Shown one piece after another: positions 1-5,145 of a stretch of 5,145 bases of DNA; position 1 is the stretch's first letter; the number at the start of each line of letters is the position of its first letter. The notes under the pieces were generated by a model that saw only the letters and a program-made list of their open reading frames with translations, searched no databases and had not been told where the DNA came from. Source of the DNA: Flavobacteriales bacterium (lineage in GTDB: Bacteria > Bacteroidota > Bacteroidia > Flavobacteriales_F > PHOS-HE28). The DNA lies in the NCBI GenBank assembly GCA_025455765.1, contig JALOLX010000135.1:1-5145 (forward strand), read 5' to 3'. The translations under genes were made by a program, and so were the position numbers.

Positions 1-758
1 GGCAGGCGGTCTACATGATGGGCGAGGGCATAGCGGCATGCTGCAGCCAAATAGCCGGCCTGGCGCATACCGCCCCCCATGCGCTTGCGGATACGGCGTG
101 CCTCCAGGATATGGGCGTGCGTACCCAACAGCACACTGCCCACCGGCGCACCAAGACCCTTGCTCAAACACACGCTCACCGTGTCGAACGGTTGCCCCCA
201 TTCCACCGGCTTCCGCCCATCGACCGCCATGGCGTTGAAGATGCGGGCGCCATCGAGGTGCAAGGCAAGCCCGTGCGCATCACAGACCGTTCTGATCCGC
301 TTGACCTCTTCCAGGTCCCACACAGCCCCACCCCCCCGGTTATGGCTGTTCTCGATGTTCACCAGCCGGGTGCGGGCCACATAGCTGTCCGCAGCGTTAT
401 TGATAGCGGCCTCCACCGCTTCCGCCGTAAAGCGTCCACGGTCGTTCTTCACGAAGCGCACGCTGCAACCGCTGTTCGCCATGATCCCGCCGCCCTCATA
501 GCGATAGATGTGCATGCCTTCATCACCGATCACCTCGTCCCCGGGCCGCGTATGCACCCGTACAGCGATCTGGTTGGTCATCGTGCCGCTGGGACAGAAC
601 ACCCCCGCTTCCTTCCCGAACCGTTCCGCAAGCTCCTGCTCCAGTGCGTTCACCTCGATATCCTCCCCGAAAACATCATCGCCCACCGAGGCCTGCATCA
701 TGGCCTGCAGCATGGCGGGGGTGGGACGTGTAACGGTGTCGGAGCGCAGATCGATCAT
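1..758 (-). CDS. ltaE: Low-specificity L-threonine aldolase, C-terminus cut off by the window edge
   Basis: This is a PLP-dependent, fold-type I enzyme that cleaves L-threonine or L-allo-threonine to glycine and acetaldehyde in the cytosol. About 252 residues are visible, and no stop codon occurs before the window edge. The N-terminus MIDLRSDTVTRP is the family hallmark, followed by VGDDVFGED (25-33), the PSGTMTN cofactor loop (56-62), His83 in the position that stacks on the PLP ring, ENSHN (136-140), the LDGAR aspartate and arginine (D169, R172) and the PLP lysine K200 in CLSKGLGAPVGS. GGGMRQAG follows at 228-235. The bacterial family is about 330-345 residues long, so roughly 80-90 are missing, from truncation by the window only. 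The ATG at 758-756 overlaps the stop of the preceding SGNH gene as ATGA, which supports both the start and coupled translation. Family assignment is very secure; preference for the threonine or allo-threonine isomer cannot be read from the sequence. Confidence 0.96.
   Translation of the reverse strand, partial: MIDLRSDTVTRPTPAMLQAMMQASVGDDVFGEDIEVNALEQELAERFGKEAGVFCPSGTMTNQIAVRVHTRPGDEVIGDEGMHIYRYEGGGIMANSGCSVRFVKNDRGRFTAEAVEAAINNAADSYVARTRLVNIENSHNRGGGAVWDLEEVKRIRTVCDAHGLALHLDGARIFNAMAVDGRKPVEWGQPFDTVSVCLSKGLGAPVGSVLLGTHAHILEARRIRKRMGGGMRQAGYLAAACRYALAHHVDRL
755..758 (-). other. ATGA stop/start overlap joining SGNH gene and threonine aldolase
   Basis: Read on the minus strand these four bases hold the aldolase ATG and the SGNH TGA. 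No Shine-Dalgarno sequence stands before the aldolase start, so re-initiation by ribosomes finishing the SGNH gene is a plausible way to translate it. The overlap is seen directly; coupling is inferred. Confidence 0.8.
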
Positions 759-1726
759 GGTGTCATCACAGGTTCACGCGAATTCATGTCCAACGAGCGC
801 GCCAAGGCACCTGAAAAAATGGTGGCACCACGATGGCGCAGATGCACGTTATCCCGCCACAGGTCGATGTTGTCGAGTGCGTTCAAGGCCAGTTCATCTG
901 GCATTATCCAACGCGGTGATGGTCCCAACAGTTCATGGACCCTTGCGTTGTAGGCGGCTCGCTCTGCGGTCGTGCGGTACAGAGGAGAGGTGAACAGGAT
1001 GAGCTCAATGCCATGAGATCGGCAAACCGAGTCGACGTAGTGTACGGGTTCAAGAATGCGCTCACGAATATGCTGCTCGTTCCATCGGGCAGCGTATGAC
1101 GAGGCGTTCACCGAATCCTTGTGTGCGGTGAAGCGGGTCCGTTCGGCATCTTGCGGTTGGTCTGCACGCCTTACGTATCCGCGCTGATCATTCCTTACCG
1201 TGGGTGCTGGCATCAACCAGGTCCGGAGTAAGCCAGGAACCATGCCATTGAAGCGGTACATATCAGACCAGAAAGCCACACGCTCCAACGGATGTAGCTC
1301 ATTTATCCGATCGGTCACATAGGGCACTGACCCGTAGAACCGACGCAGGAAACGGACATCACCGCTGGCGTTGTGCAGCAAGGCATCGTCAGGGTCGACA
1401 TGCAACAGCAGCGTCCTTGAAGGCATTGCGTTCCGGTCGCTCAGTACGGCCACCAATGCGGATTGGAACGCGACCGACATGCCGTTGTGCGATAGGTTGT
1501 AAGCGGTCGGGGAAAGACTATCCGGGATCACGTGATGATGCGCACGAGAGCTGCCCAACACCAGGATATCCGGTCTTGCTGCTTTGAGATAACGGTTCAG
1601 GTCGCCACCGTTCTGTCCCTCCGATCCGGCATCGTATAGCTGTTCCAGTGAACGGCCAAGCAGGCGGTCCACCAGAATGACGGCGCTCACCGAGAGGAGT
1701 AGGTACACCAGCAGCTGCTTCATCAT
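755..1726 (-). CDS. Membrane-anchored SGNH-like protein, partner of the MBOAT acyltransferase
   Basis: The 323-residue protein has one N-terminal hydrophobic segment (about 4-20), likely an uncleaved anchor, leaving the rest in the periplasm. It carries the two ends of an SGNH catalytic site: GSSRA (58-62, probable nucleophile S60) after a hydrophobic strand, and a C-terminal DNVH (D292 and H295 of the DxxH block). NLSHNG (77-82) is the likely glycine/asparagine block between them. Comparable proteins beside MBOAT genes (the AlgJ/AlgX and PatB type) take part in O-acetylation of extracellular polysaccharides, and Bacteroidota often carry this GSSRA-HH variety. The start was set at the ATG at 1726-1724, which shares a base with the MBOAT stop; a longer frame reaching 1981 would overlap the MBOAT gene by about 256 bases and would put the anchor in mid-protein. 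A second ATG follows at once (1723-1721). Whether it acts as an acyltransferase or an esterase, and on what glycan, is not visible. Confidence 0.85.
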   Translation of the reverse strand: MMKQLLVYLLLSVSAVILVDRLLGRSLEQLYDAGSEGQNGGDLNRYLKAARPDILVLGSSRAHHHVIPDSLSPTAYNLSHNGMSVAFQSALVAVLSDRNAMPSRTLLLHVDPDDALLHNASGDVRFLRRFYGSVPYVTDRINELHPLERVAFWSDMYRFNGMVPGLLRTWLMPAPTVRNDQRGYVRRADQPQDAERTRFTAHKDSVNASSYAARWNEQHIRERILEPVHYVDSVCRSHGIELILFTSPLYRTTAERAAYNARVHELLGPSPRWIMPDELALNALDNIDLWRDNVHLRHRGATIFSGALARSLDMNSREPVMTP

Positions 1727-1728
1727 CA
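1724..1728 (-). other. TGATG stop/start overlap joining MBOAT and SGNH genes
   Basis: On the minus strand the MBOAT stop TGA (1728-1726) shares its final A with the ATG of the SGNH gene (1726-1724). This arrangement commonly accompanies translational coupling and equal expression of two proteins that work together. The overlap is seen directly; coupling is inferred. Confidence 0.8.
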
Positions 1729-3147
1729 GAACTGGAAATAGATGAACTGACTGCCTTCTGAAATACCGAAAAGTGCAATGGTCAAAAGCACAAATAGGGT
1801 GATCATGACCTGAACGAACAGGTGCGCACGAGCAAACCGTACATGTACATCCATGCGGCGATGAAGCAGGAACTCGAAGGCCAGTAGGAGCGGCAGAACG
1901 ATGAGGATGTTCGCAAGCACGGACCGGTCCTGTATGTTCAGAGGACCGCTCAAGGTGAACATCCGTGTCAGGATGGTCCATGCCTGTTCAAAGCTCTGTG
2001 ATCGGAAGAACACCCACGTGATGCAGATGAAAACGAATACGTACACAACGCCAAATACCCGTGAGATCCATGTTCCGCTCAACATGGTCGTGGCTCGACT
2101 GTTCCGAAAGGCGCGCTCAAGCGCCAGCGCACCACCGTTCAATCCACCCCATATGACAAAGTTCCAACTCGCGCCATGCCACAATCCGCCCAGGAGCATG
2201 GTGAGCATCAGGTTCCGGTAGGTGTTCCATGAGCCGTGACGATTGCCTCCCAATGGAATGTAGAGATAGTCCCTCAGCCAGGTGCTCAGACTGATGTGCC
2301 AGCGCTGCCAGAACTCGGTGATGCGCTTGCTGAAGTACGGTAGCTTGAAGTTCTCCATCAGCTCATAACCCAGCATCCGCGCTACGCCGATCGCGATATC
2401 AGTATATCCACTGAAGTCGCAATAGATCTGAAAGGCGAATAGAACGGTTCCGAGCAGCAGCGTGGGTCCGCTTTGTAACTCATAGTTATTGTAGATGCTG
2501 TTGACCTGGATGGCGAGCGTGTCCGCTACCACCACCTTCTTAAAAAAGCCCAAGAGTACTTGACTGACACCTCGCATGATATCGGTCTGTGTGACGACCG
2601 ACCGTGGAGCCTTTAGCTGTGGCAATAAGGCACTGGCACGTTCGATAGGACCGGCCACCAACTGCGGGAAGAATGAAACATAAAGCGCAAAGCGACCCAA
2701 ATGTCGCTCAGGTTCAAGCTGGCGTCGATACACATCGATACTATAGCTCATGGTTTGAAAGGTGTAGAACGATATGCCTACCGGCAGCAACCACGTGTGT
2801 TTGGCTGGCGTTACCGAGATATCGAACATAGCACCCAGCTGCACCAAGGTGTCTTGGAAGAAGTTGTGGTATTTAAAGAAGAAAAGTATGCCCAGATTGC
2901 TCACCAAGCTCATCCAAAGACCGAGTCGCCTTTTGGGTTCCGCGTCGGCCGATAAAAGTGTTCGGCCCAACGCATAGTCGATCATGGTGGAGATGACCAG
3001 AATGCCAGCATAAGCCACATTCCAATACATGTAGAAGAAGTAGCTCCCGATCAACAGAAGGATCCATCGATGTCGAACAGGCAGCATCCAATGGAGGATG
3101 AACACCACCGCATAGAAGATGACGAAAACGAACGAGTTGAAGATCAC
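1726..3147 (-). CDS. MBOAT-family membrane O-acyltransferase (AlgI/DltB type)
   Basis: The protein is a 473-residue polytopic inner-membrane protein with roughly ten or more hydrophobic segments. Proteins of this family take an acyl group, usually acetyl, from a cytosolic donor and pass it across the membrane for O-acylation of an extracellular polymer. Family landmarks are in order: MIFNSFVFVIF at the N-terminus, PVGISFYTFQ (122-131), SFFPQLVAGPIER (158-170), the CDFSGYTDIAIG stretch (243-254), FWQRWHISLSTWLRDY (279-294, H284) and GGLWHGASWNF (320-330), whose H324 is the invariant catalytic histidine. Length is normal for AlgI relatives. The start codon is GTG; an in-frame stop lies upstream with no ATG between, and the N-terminus aligns with the family pattern, so GTG is the only good choice. 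The gene overlaps its SGNH partner by one base. Hand-counted 60-base samples give about 47-53% GC, lower than the neighbours (62-68%). The acceptor is unknown; nothing indicates alginate itself. Confidence 0.95.
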   Translation of the reverse strand: MIFNSFVFVIFYAVVFILHWMLPVRHRWILLLIGSYFFYMYWNVAYAGILVISTMIDYALGRTLLSADAEPKRRLGLWMSLVSNLGILFFFKYHNFFQDTLVQLGAMFDISVTPAKHTWLLPVGISFYTFQTMSYSIDVYRRQLEPERHLGRFALYVSFFPQLVAGPIERASALLPQLKAPRSVVTQTDIMRGVSQVLLGFFKKVVVADTLAIQVNSIYNNYELQSGPTLLLGTVLFAFQIYCDFSGYTDIAIGVARMLGYELMENFKLPYFSKRITEFWQRWHISLSTWLRDYLYIPLGGNRHGSWNTYRNLMLTMLLGGLWHGASWNFVIWGGLNGGALALERAFRNSRATTMLSGTWISRVFGVVYVFVFICITWVFFRSQSFEQAWTILTRMFTLSGPLNIQDRSVLANILIVLPLLLAFEFLLHRRMDVHVRFARAHLFVQVMITLFVLLTIALFGISEGSQFIYFQF

Positions 3148-3171
3148 CCGGGTACTCTGTTCTGTGCAGGG

Positions 3172-3179
3172 CGAATGTA
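3172..3179 (-). promoter_or_regulatory. Possible -7 promoter element (TACATTCG) ahead of the MBOAT gene
   Basis: On the minus strand the octamer TACATTCG differs at one base from the Bacteroidota -7 consensus TAnnTTTG. It ends 24 bases before the GTG start, a workable distance for a short leader. I see no TTG at the expected -33 position, so this is weak evidence for an internal promoter serving MBOAT, SGNH and aldolase. Confidence 0.25.
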
Positions 3180-3195
3180 AGGCGGTCAGTTGAGC

Positions 3196-3207
3196 GGTGG
3201 TGGTGGT
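3196..3207 (-). repeat. Short (ACC)4 tandem repeat
   Basis: Four perfect ACC units in the transcribed sense (GGT on the plus strand) lie just after the methyltransferase stop, outside coding sequence. It is too short to suggest a function, although copy number could differ between strains. Confidence 0.8.
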
Positions 3208-3214
3208 TCAGGGC

Positions 3215-3853
3215 TCACACCCGCCTGCTGACCAGCGCACCATCACGTACCGTGAGCAGGACGCTCTCCACCCGCGGGTCTTCCTTCACCCGGGTCGCAT
3301 AGTCTGCGAGCCCGCGCGTCTCGTCATCCAGGTCCGGACCGGTGCGCAGGACCTTTCCGCTCCATAGCACGTTGTCCGCAATGATGAGTCCGCCCGGACG
3401 TACCCGATCCACCACCAGCTCGAAATACCGGGTGTACTGCTGCTTGTCCGCATCGATGAACACCAGGTCCCACGGGCCGGGAAGTTCTGGTATCAAGGCT
3501 GCCGCAGGGGCGATGTGCTGATGGATCCGTCCGCTCCATCCAGCACGTGCCACATAGCGCCCCACCAGCTCTGCATGGCGCGCGTCGATATCCACAGTGT
3601 GCAGCTCACCGTCCGGCATCATCCCTTCTGCGAGACATAACGCGCTGTACCCCGTGAACGTGCCGATCTCCAGGATACGTCGGGGGCGCAGCAGATGGCT
3701 GAACAAGCTCAAGAGCCTTCCCTGAACATGGCCGCTGAGCATGCGCGGTGCGGTGGATACACGGTGCGTCTCTGCCACTAGCTCAGCCAACAAGGCAGGT
3801 TCGGCACTGCTGTGCAAGGCGGCATACTGTTCAAGTTCAGGCAGCAGGTCCAT
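3215..3853 (-). CDS. Class I SAM-dependent O-methyltransferase (COMT/CCoAOMT-like, Methyltransf_3)
   Basis: This soluble protein of 212 residues transfers a methyl group from SAM, with a divalent metal, to a hydroxyl on its substrate. Residues RMLSGHVQGRLL (37-48) form the entry to the fold. LEIGTFTGYSALCLAEG (61-77) is the glycine-rich SAM loop, VDID (87-90) holds the acidic residues at the end of strand 2, FIDADKQQY (132-140) supplies metal ligand D134, and IADNVLWSGKV (158-168) supplies D160 and N161. The full metal and cofactor set is intact and the length is typical for bacterial members. It starts 3 bases after the kelch stop (TGAACCATG), so the two are surely cotranscribed. Substrates in this family range from catechols and caffeoyl-CoA to antibiotic precursors, and one branch (Bacillus TrmR/YrrM) methylates 5-hydroxyuridine in tRNA, so the substrate here cannot be assigned. 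Family call is secure. Confidence 0.93.
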   Translation of the reverse strand: MDLLPELEQYAALHSSAEPALLAELVAETHRVSTAPRMLSGHVQGRLLSLFSHLLRPRRILEIGTFTGYSALCLAEGMMPDGELHTVDIDARHAELVGRYVARAGWSGRIHQHIAPAAALIPELPGPWDLVFIDADKQQYTRYFELVVDRVRPGGLIIADNVLWSGKVLRTGPDLDDETRGLADYATRVKEDPRVESVLLTVRDGALVSRRV

Positions 3854-3856
3854 GGT

Positions 3857-5029
3857 TCACGGGGTCTTCACGATGCGGTGTTGTCGGCTGTTTGTTCCTT
3901 CTATGCGAAGCACATAGAGGCCCGCGGCTAGTGCACTGATGTCGATCACGCCTTCTTTTGCGGACCAACGCATGACCTCCTGTCCGCTGCTGTTCAACAG
4001 CCGCAGGGTGTGGTCGCCAGGTCCAAGTGTGCCGTAGAGGTGAAGGACACCACTGGTGGGAACAGGATACGGATCAGCCCACTGTGTCCCCTGCTCCGCG
4101 ATGCCCACCGGCACCTCCAGGGTCCACCAGTCCCGGTACCGTTGCGTGGCATCACTGCCCGTTCCGAAGTACAGGCGGCCAGCCACCTCCACGAGCACAG
4201 CGCCGCGCCGTGGACCAGCAGGCAAGGCCGGCAACGCGGACCAACTGTCCGCCCAAGGGTCATAGCGCCACACATCCGCGTGTATGGTAACCGGCGGACC
4301 GGCATCCACGCCACCGATGAGCACACCACCTCCATGGACCGTGACGCCATCGCTGGCATAGCGGCCTTCGGGCAGGGCCGCCCGTGCAGACCATTGCCCG
4401 CTCGCTGCGTCATAGGCCAGGTGCTGGTCCAGGTCCTCGAAGCTCCCGGTCGCTCCGCCCACCACATGCATCGTGCTGCCGATCACGAAGCTGGCTGCCC
4501 GGTGCACACTGACAGGAGGCGCCGGTGCCGCAGTCCATATGGAGGTGTTCGGGTCGAAGATCTGGTGTACTTCGGCCACCGTCCCGTCGGTTGCGATGCC
4601 TCCGATCACATGCACTTGGCCTTGACAGACGTTGCCAGTGGCGGCCAGCACAGGGGTGGGGAGGGGAGGCTGCTGTTGCCAAGCGCCAACGTTCGGTTCA
4701 TACGTCCACACCTCGTTCGTCGCACCTGCTCCGGTCGTGCCACCCAGCACGTACCCCGTTCCGTTCCAGGTCACTGCCGCCGCGTATTGACGACCATTTC
4801 CCGGCAGGGTAGCGATCGGGGTCCAGCTCTGGTCCACCGTATTGAAGCGGTACCAGTCGTTGGTCAGGTTGAAGCCCACGTCCATCCCGGTCCCTACATA
4901 GATGTCCGTACCGATCACAAAGGCGGCTGCATCGTCGCGCGGTTGGCCGGGGAAGTCCGGCAAGGGTGACCACTCCTGGGCAGAGACCACACCCGTCATC
5001 AGCGCCATTGTCCAAGGTAGCCAACGCAT
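3857..5029 (-). CDS. Secreted kelch-repeat beta-propeller with type IX secretion sorting domain
   Basis: The 390-residue precursor begins with a signal peptide (MRWLPWTMALMTGVVSA, probable cut after A17). Six kelch blades follow, at about 20-69, 70-117, 118-165, 166-213, 214-263 and 264-303; most show the R-xx-A start, a glycine pair after a hydrophobic strand (for example YVLGG, VIGG, HVVGG, VLIGG) and a spaced W/Y pair near the end. The last 75 or so residues form a T9SS type A sorting domain: PTSGVLHLYG (324-333), HTLRLLNSSGQEVMRW (340-355), IDISALAAGLYVLRI (362-376) and a terminal RIVKTP. Such tails are recognised by the Por machinery, normally removed on export, and the protein is released or anchored on the cell surface. 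The usual PNP at the domain start is PVP here. The propeller probably binds a ligand or partner; no enzymatic residues are evident. The ATG at 5029 sits directly before the signal peptide. Confidence 0.93.
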   Translation of the reverse strand: MRWLPWTMALMTGVVSAQEWSPLPDFPGQPRDDAAAFVIGTDIYVGTGMDVGFNLTNDWYRFNTVDQSWTPIATLPGNGRQYAAAVTWNGTGYVLGGTTGAGATNEVWTYEPNVGAWQQQPPLPTPVLAATGNVCQGQVHVIGGIATDGTVAEVHQIFDPNTSIWTAAPAPPVSVHRAASFVIGSTMHVVGGATGSFEDLDQHLAYDAASGQWSARAALPEGRYASDGVTVHGGGVLIGGVDAGPPVTIHADVWRYDPWADSWSALPALPAGPRRGAVLVEVAGRLYFGTGSDATQRYRDWWTLEVPVGIAEQGTQWADPYPVPTSGVLHLYGTLGPGDHTLRLLNSSGQEVMRWSAKEGVIDISALAAGLYVLRIEGTNSRQHRIVKTP

Positions 5030-5033
5030 GGAC

Positions 5034-5041
5034 CGAAGGTA
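5034..5041 (-). promoter_or_regulatory. Possible -7 promoter element (TACCTTCG) ahead of the kelch gene
   Basis: TACCTTCG on the minus strand matches the Bacteroidota -7 pattern TAnnTTTG with one change and ends only 4 bases before the ATG, which would give a leaderless or nearly leaderless mRNA. This is the natural place for the promoter of the whole gene block. No clear TTG is seen at the -33 spacing, so the call remains tentative. Confidence 0.4.
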
Positions 5042-5145
5042 GCCACAGCGATCTTAGCACCCCGATGATGGAATGGGAAGACCGAACGATGGAAGTGGAG
5101 GGTGTGGGCCTGGCCGTCCGGACCGGTAGGGTGGGAACTGCGCCT
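5042..5145. other. Region upstream of the gene block, no gene recognised
   Basis: None of the six frames gives a recognisable protein fragment here. One plus-strand frame is open from an ATG at 5065 to the window edge (27 codons), and a minus-strand frame ends at a TAA at 5056-5054, but neither resembles a known family. An 8-base palindrome GTCCGGAC lies at 5116-5123; it has no T tract and is probably chance. Confidence 0.5.

Larger units (their letters stand above)
3148..3214 (-). other. 67-base intergenic gap between methyltransferase and MBOAT genes
   Basis: This is the only sizeable gap inside the gene block. It holds an ACC repeat and a TAnnTTCG motif (both listed separately) and no strong hairpin followed by a T tract, so no intrinsic terminator is seen. 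Read-through from the upstream pair and an added internal promoter are both possible. Confidence 0.6.
1..5029 (-). other. Predicted single transcription unit of five genes
   Basis: Order of transcription is kelch/T9SS protein, O-methyltransferase, MBOAT, SGNH, threonine aldolase. Spacings are +3, +67, -1 and -4 bases, all on one strand, with no terminator seen between them. The two outer joints and the MBOAT-SGNH joint are too tight for separate promoters; the 67-base gap could divide the block into two units. The downstream limit lies beyond the window. Confidence 0.65.

Noticed and set aside
15..953. A 312-codon open frame on the plus strand
   Set aside because: It runs antisense across the aldolase and the end of the SGNH gene, both of which have intact family motifs. 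Its translation is rich in His, Arg and Pro with no recognisable domain, as expected for the reverse of GC-rich coding sequence.
755..1981. A longer start for the SGNH protein at 1981
   Set aside because: The added 85 residues are an out-of-frame reading of the MBOAT C-terminus. Starting at 1726 gives a normal N-terminal membrane anchor and a TGATG overlap.
2823..2830. A third minus-strand TAnnTTCG match (TATGTTCG)
   Set aside because: It lies inside the MBOAT coding sequence with no gene start nearby, and about one such match is expected by chance.
3191..3217. A possible hairpin after the methyltransferase (TGAGC pairing with GCTCA)
   Set aside because: The stem has only 5 pairs around a 17-base loop, includes the stop codon and is not followed by a T tract, so it is not a credible terminator.
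4010..4969. A 319-codon open frame on the plus strand
   Set aside because: It lies antisense within the kelch gene, has no recognisable domain and has the Arg/His/Pro-rich make-up of a shadow frame.
5065..5145. A possible divergent gene start on the plus strand (27 codons, open at the edge)
   Set aside because: The short translation resembles no family, has no promoter or ribosome-binding signal that I can see, and is too short to judge.
1..5145. A defence, mobile or otherwise new system
   Set aside because: No transposase, integrase, nuclease, toxin-antitoxin, reverse transcriptase, CRISPR repeat or structured RNA was seen; each gene belongs to a known family.

Overview
The window reads as an ordinary, tightly packed block of five genes, all on the minus strand, so they are transcribed from high to low coordinates. 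It most likely comes from a moderately GC-rich member of the Bacteroidota. The strongest taxonomic clue is the C-terminal type IX secretion (T9SS) sorting domain of the first gene, a system essentially limited to the Bacteroidota. The lack of clear Shine-Dalgarno sequences before any of the five starts, and a Bacteroidota-like -7 motif (TAnnTTCG, against TAnnTTTG), agree with this. I cannot name a genus from the sequence.

In transcription order: (1) 5029-3857, a secreted six-bladed kelch beta-propeller with a signal peptide and T9SS tail; (2) 3853-3215, a class I SAM-dependent O-methyltransferase of the catechol/caffeoyl-CoA (Methyltransf_3) family, 3 bases after gene 1; (3) after a 67-base gap, 3147-1726, an AlgI/DltB-type MBOAT O-acyltransferase starting with GTG; (4) 1726-755, a membrane-anchored SGNH-like protein that overlaps gene 3 by one base (TGATG); (5) 758-1, a low-specificity L-threonine aldolase that overlaps gene 4 by four bases (ATGA). 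The aldolase is cut off by the window edge and lacks roughly its last 80-90 residues.

Genes 3 and 4 form a recognisable functional pair: a membrane O-acyltransferase that moves acyl groups across the membrane, and a periplasm-facing SGNH protein that could complete transfer to an extracellular glycan. The kelch protein should also end up outside the outer membrane. The methyltransferase and the aldolase are cytosolic enzymes with no obvious link to these, so the cluster may reflect close packing more than one shared pathway.

The plus strand has several long open frames, but all are antisense shadows of the minus-strand genes. I found no RNA genes, mobile elements, CRISPR arrays or convincing terminators, and no sign of a new defence or mobile system. 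The points worth a second look are the acylation pair without glycan genes beside it, the promoter-like motif, the true substrate of the methyltransferase, and the translational overlaps.
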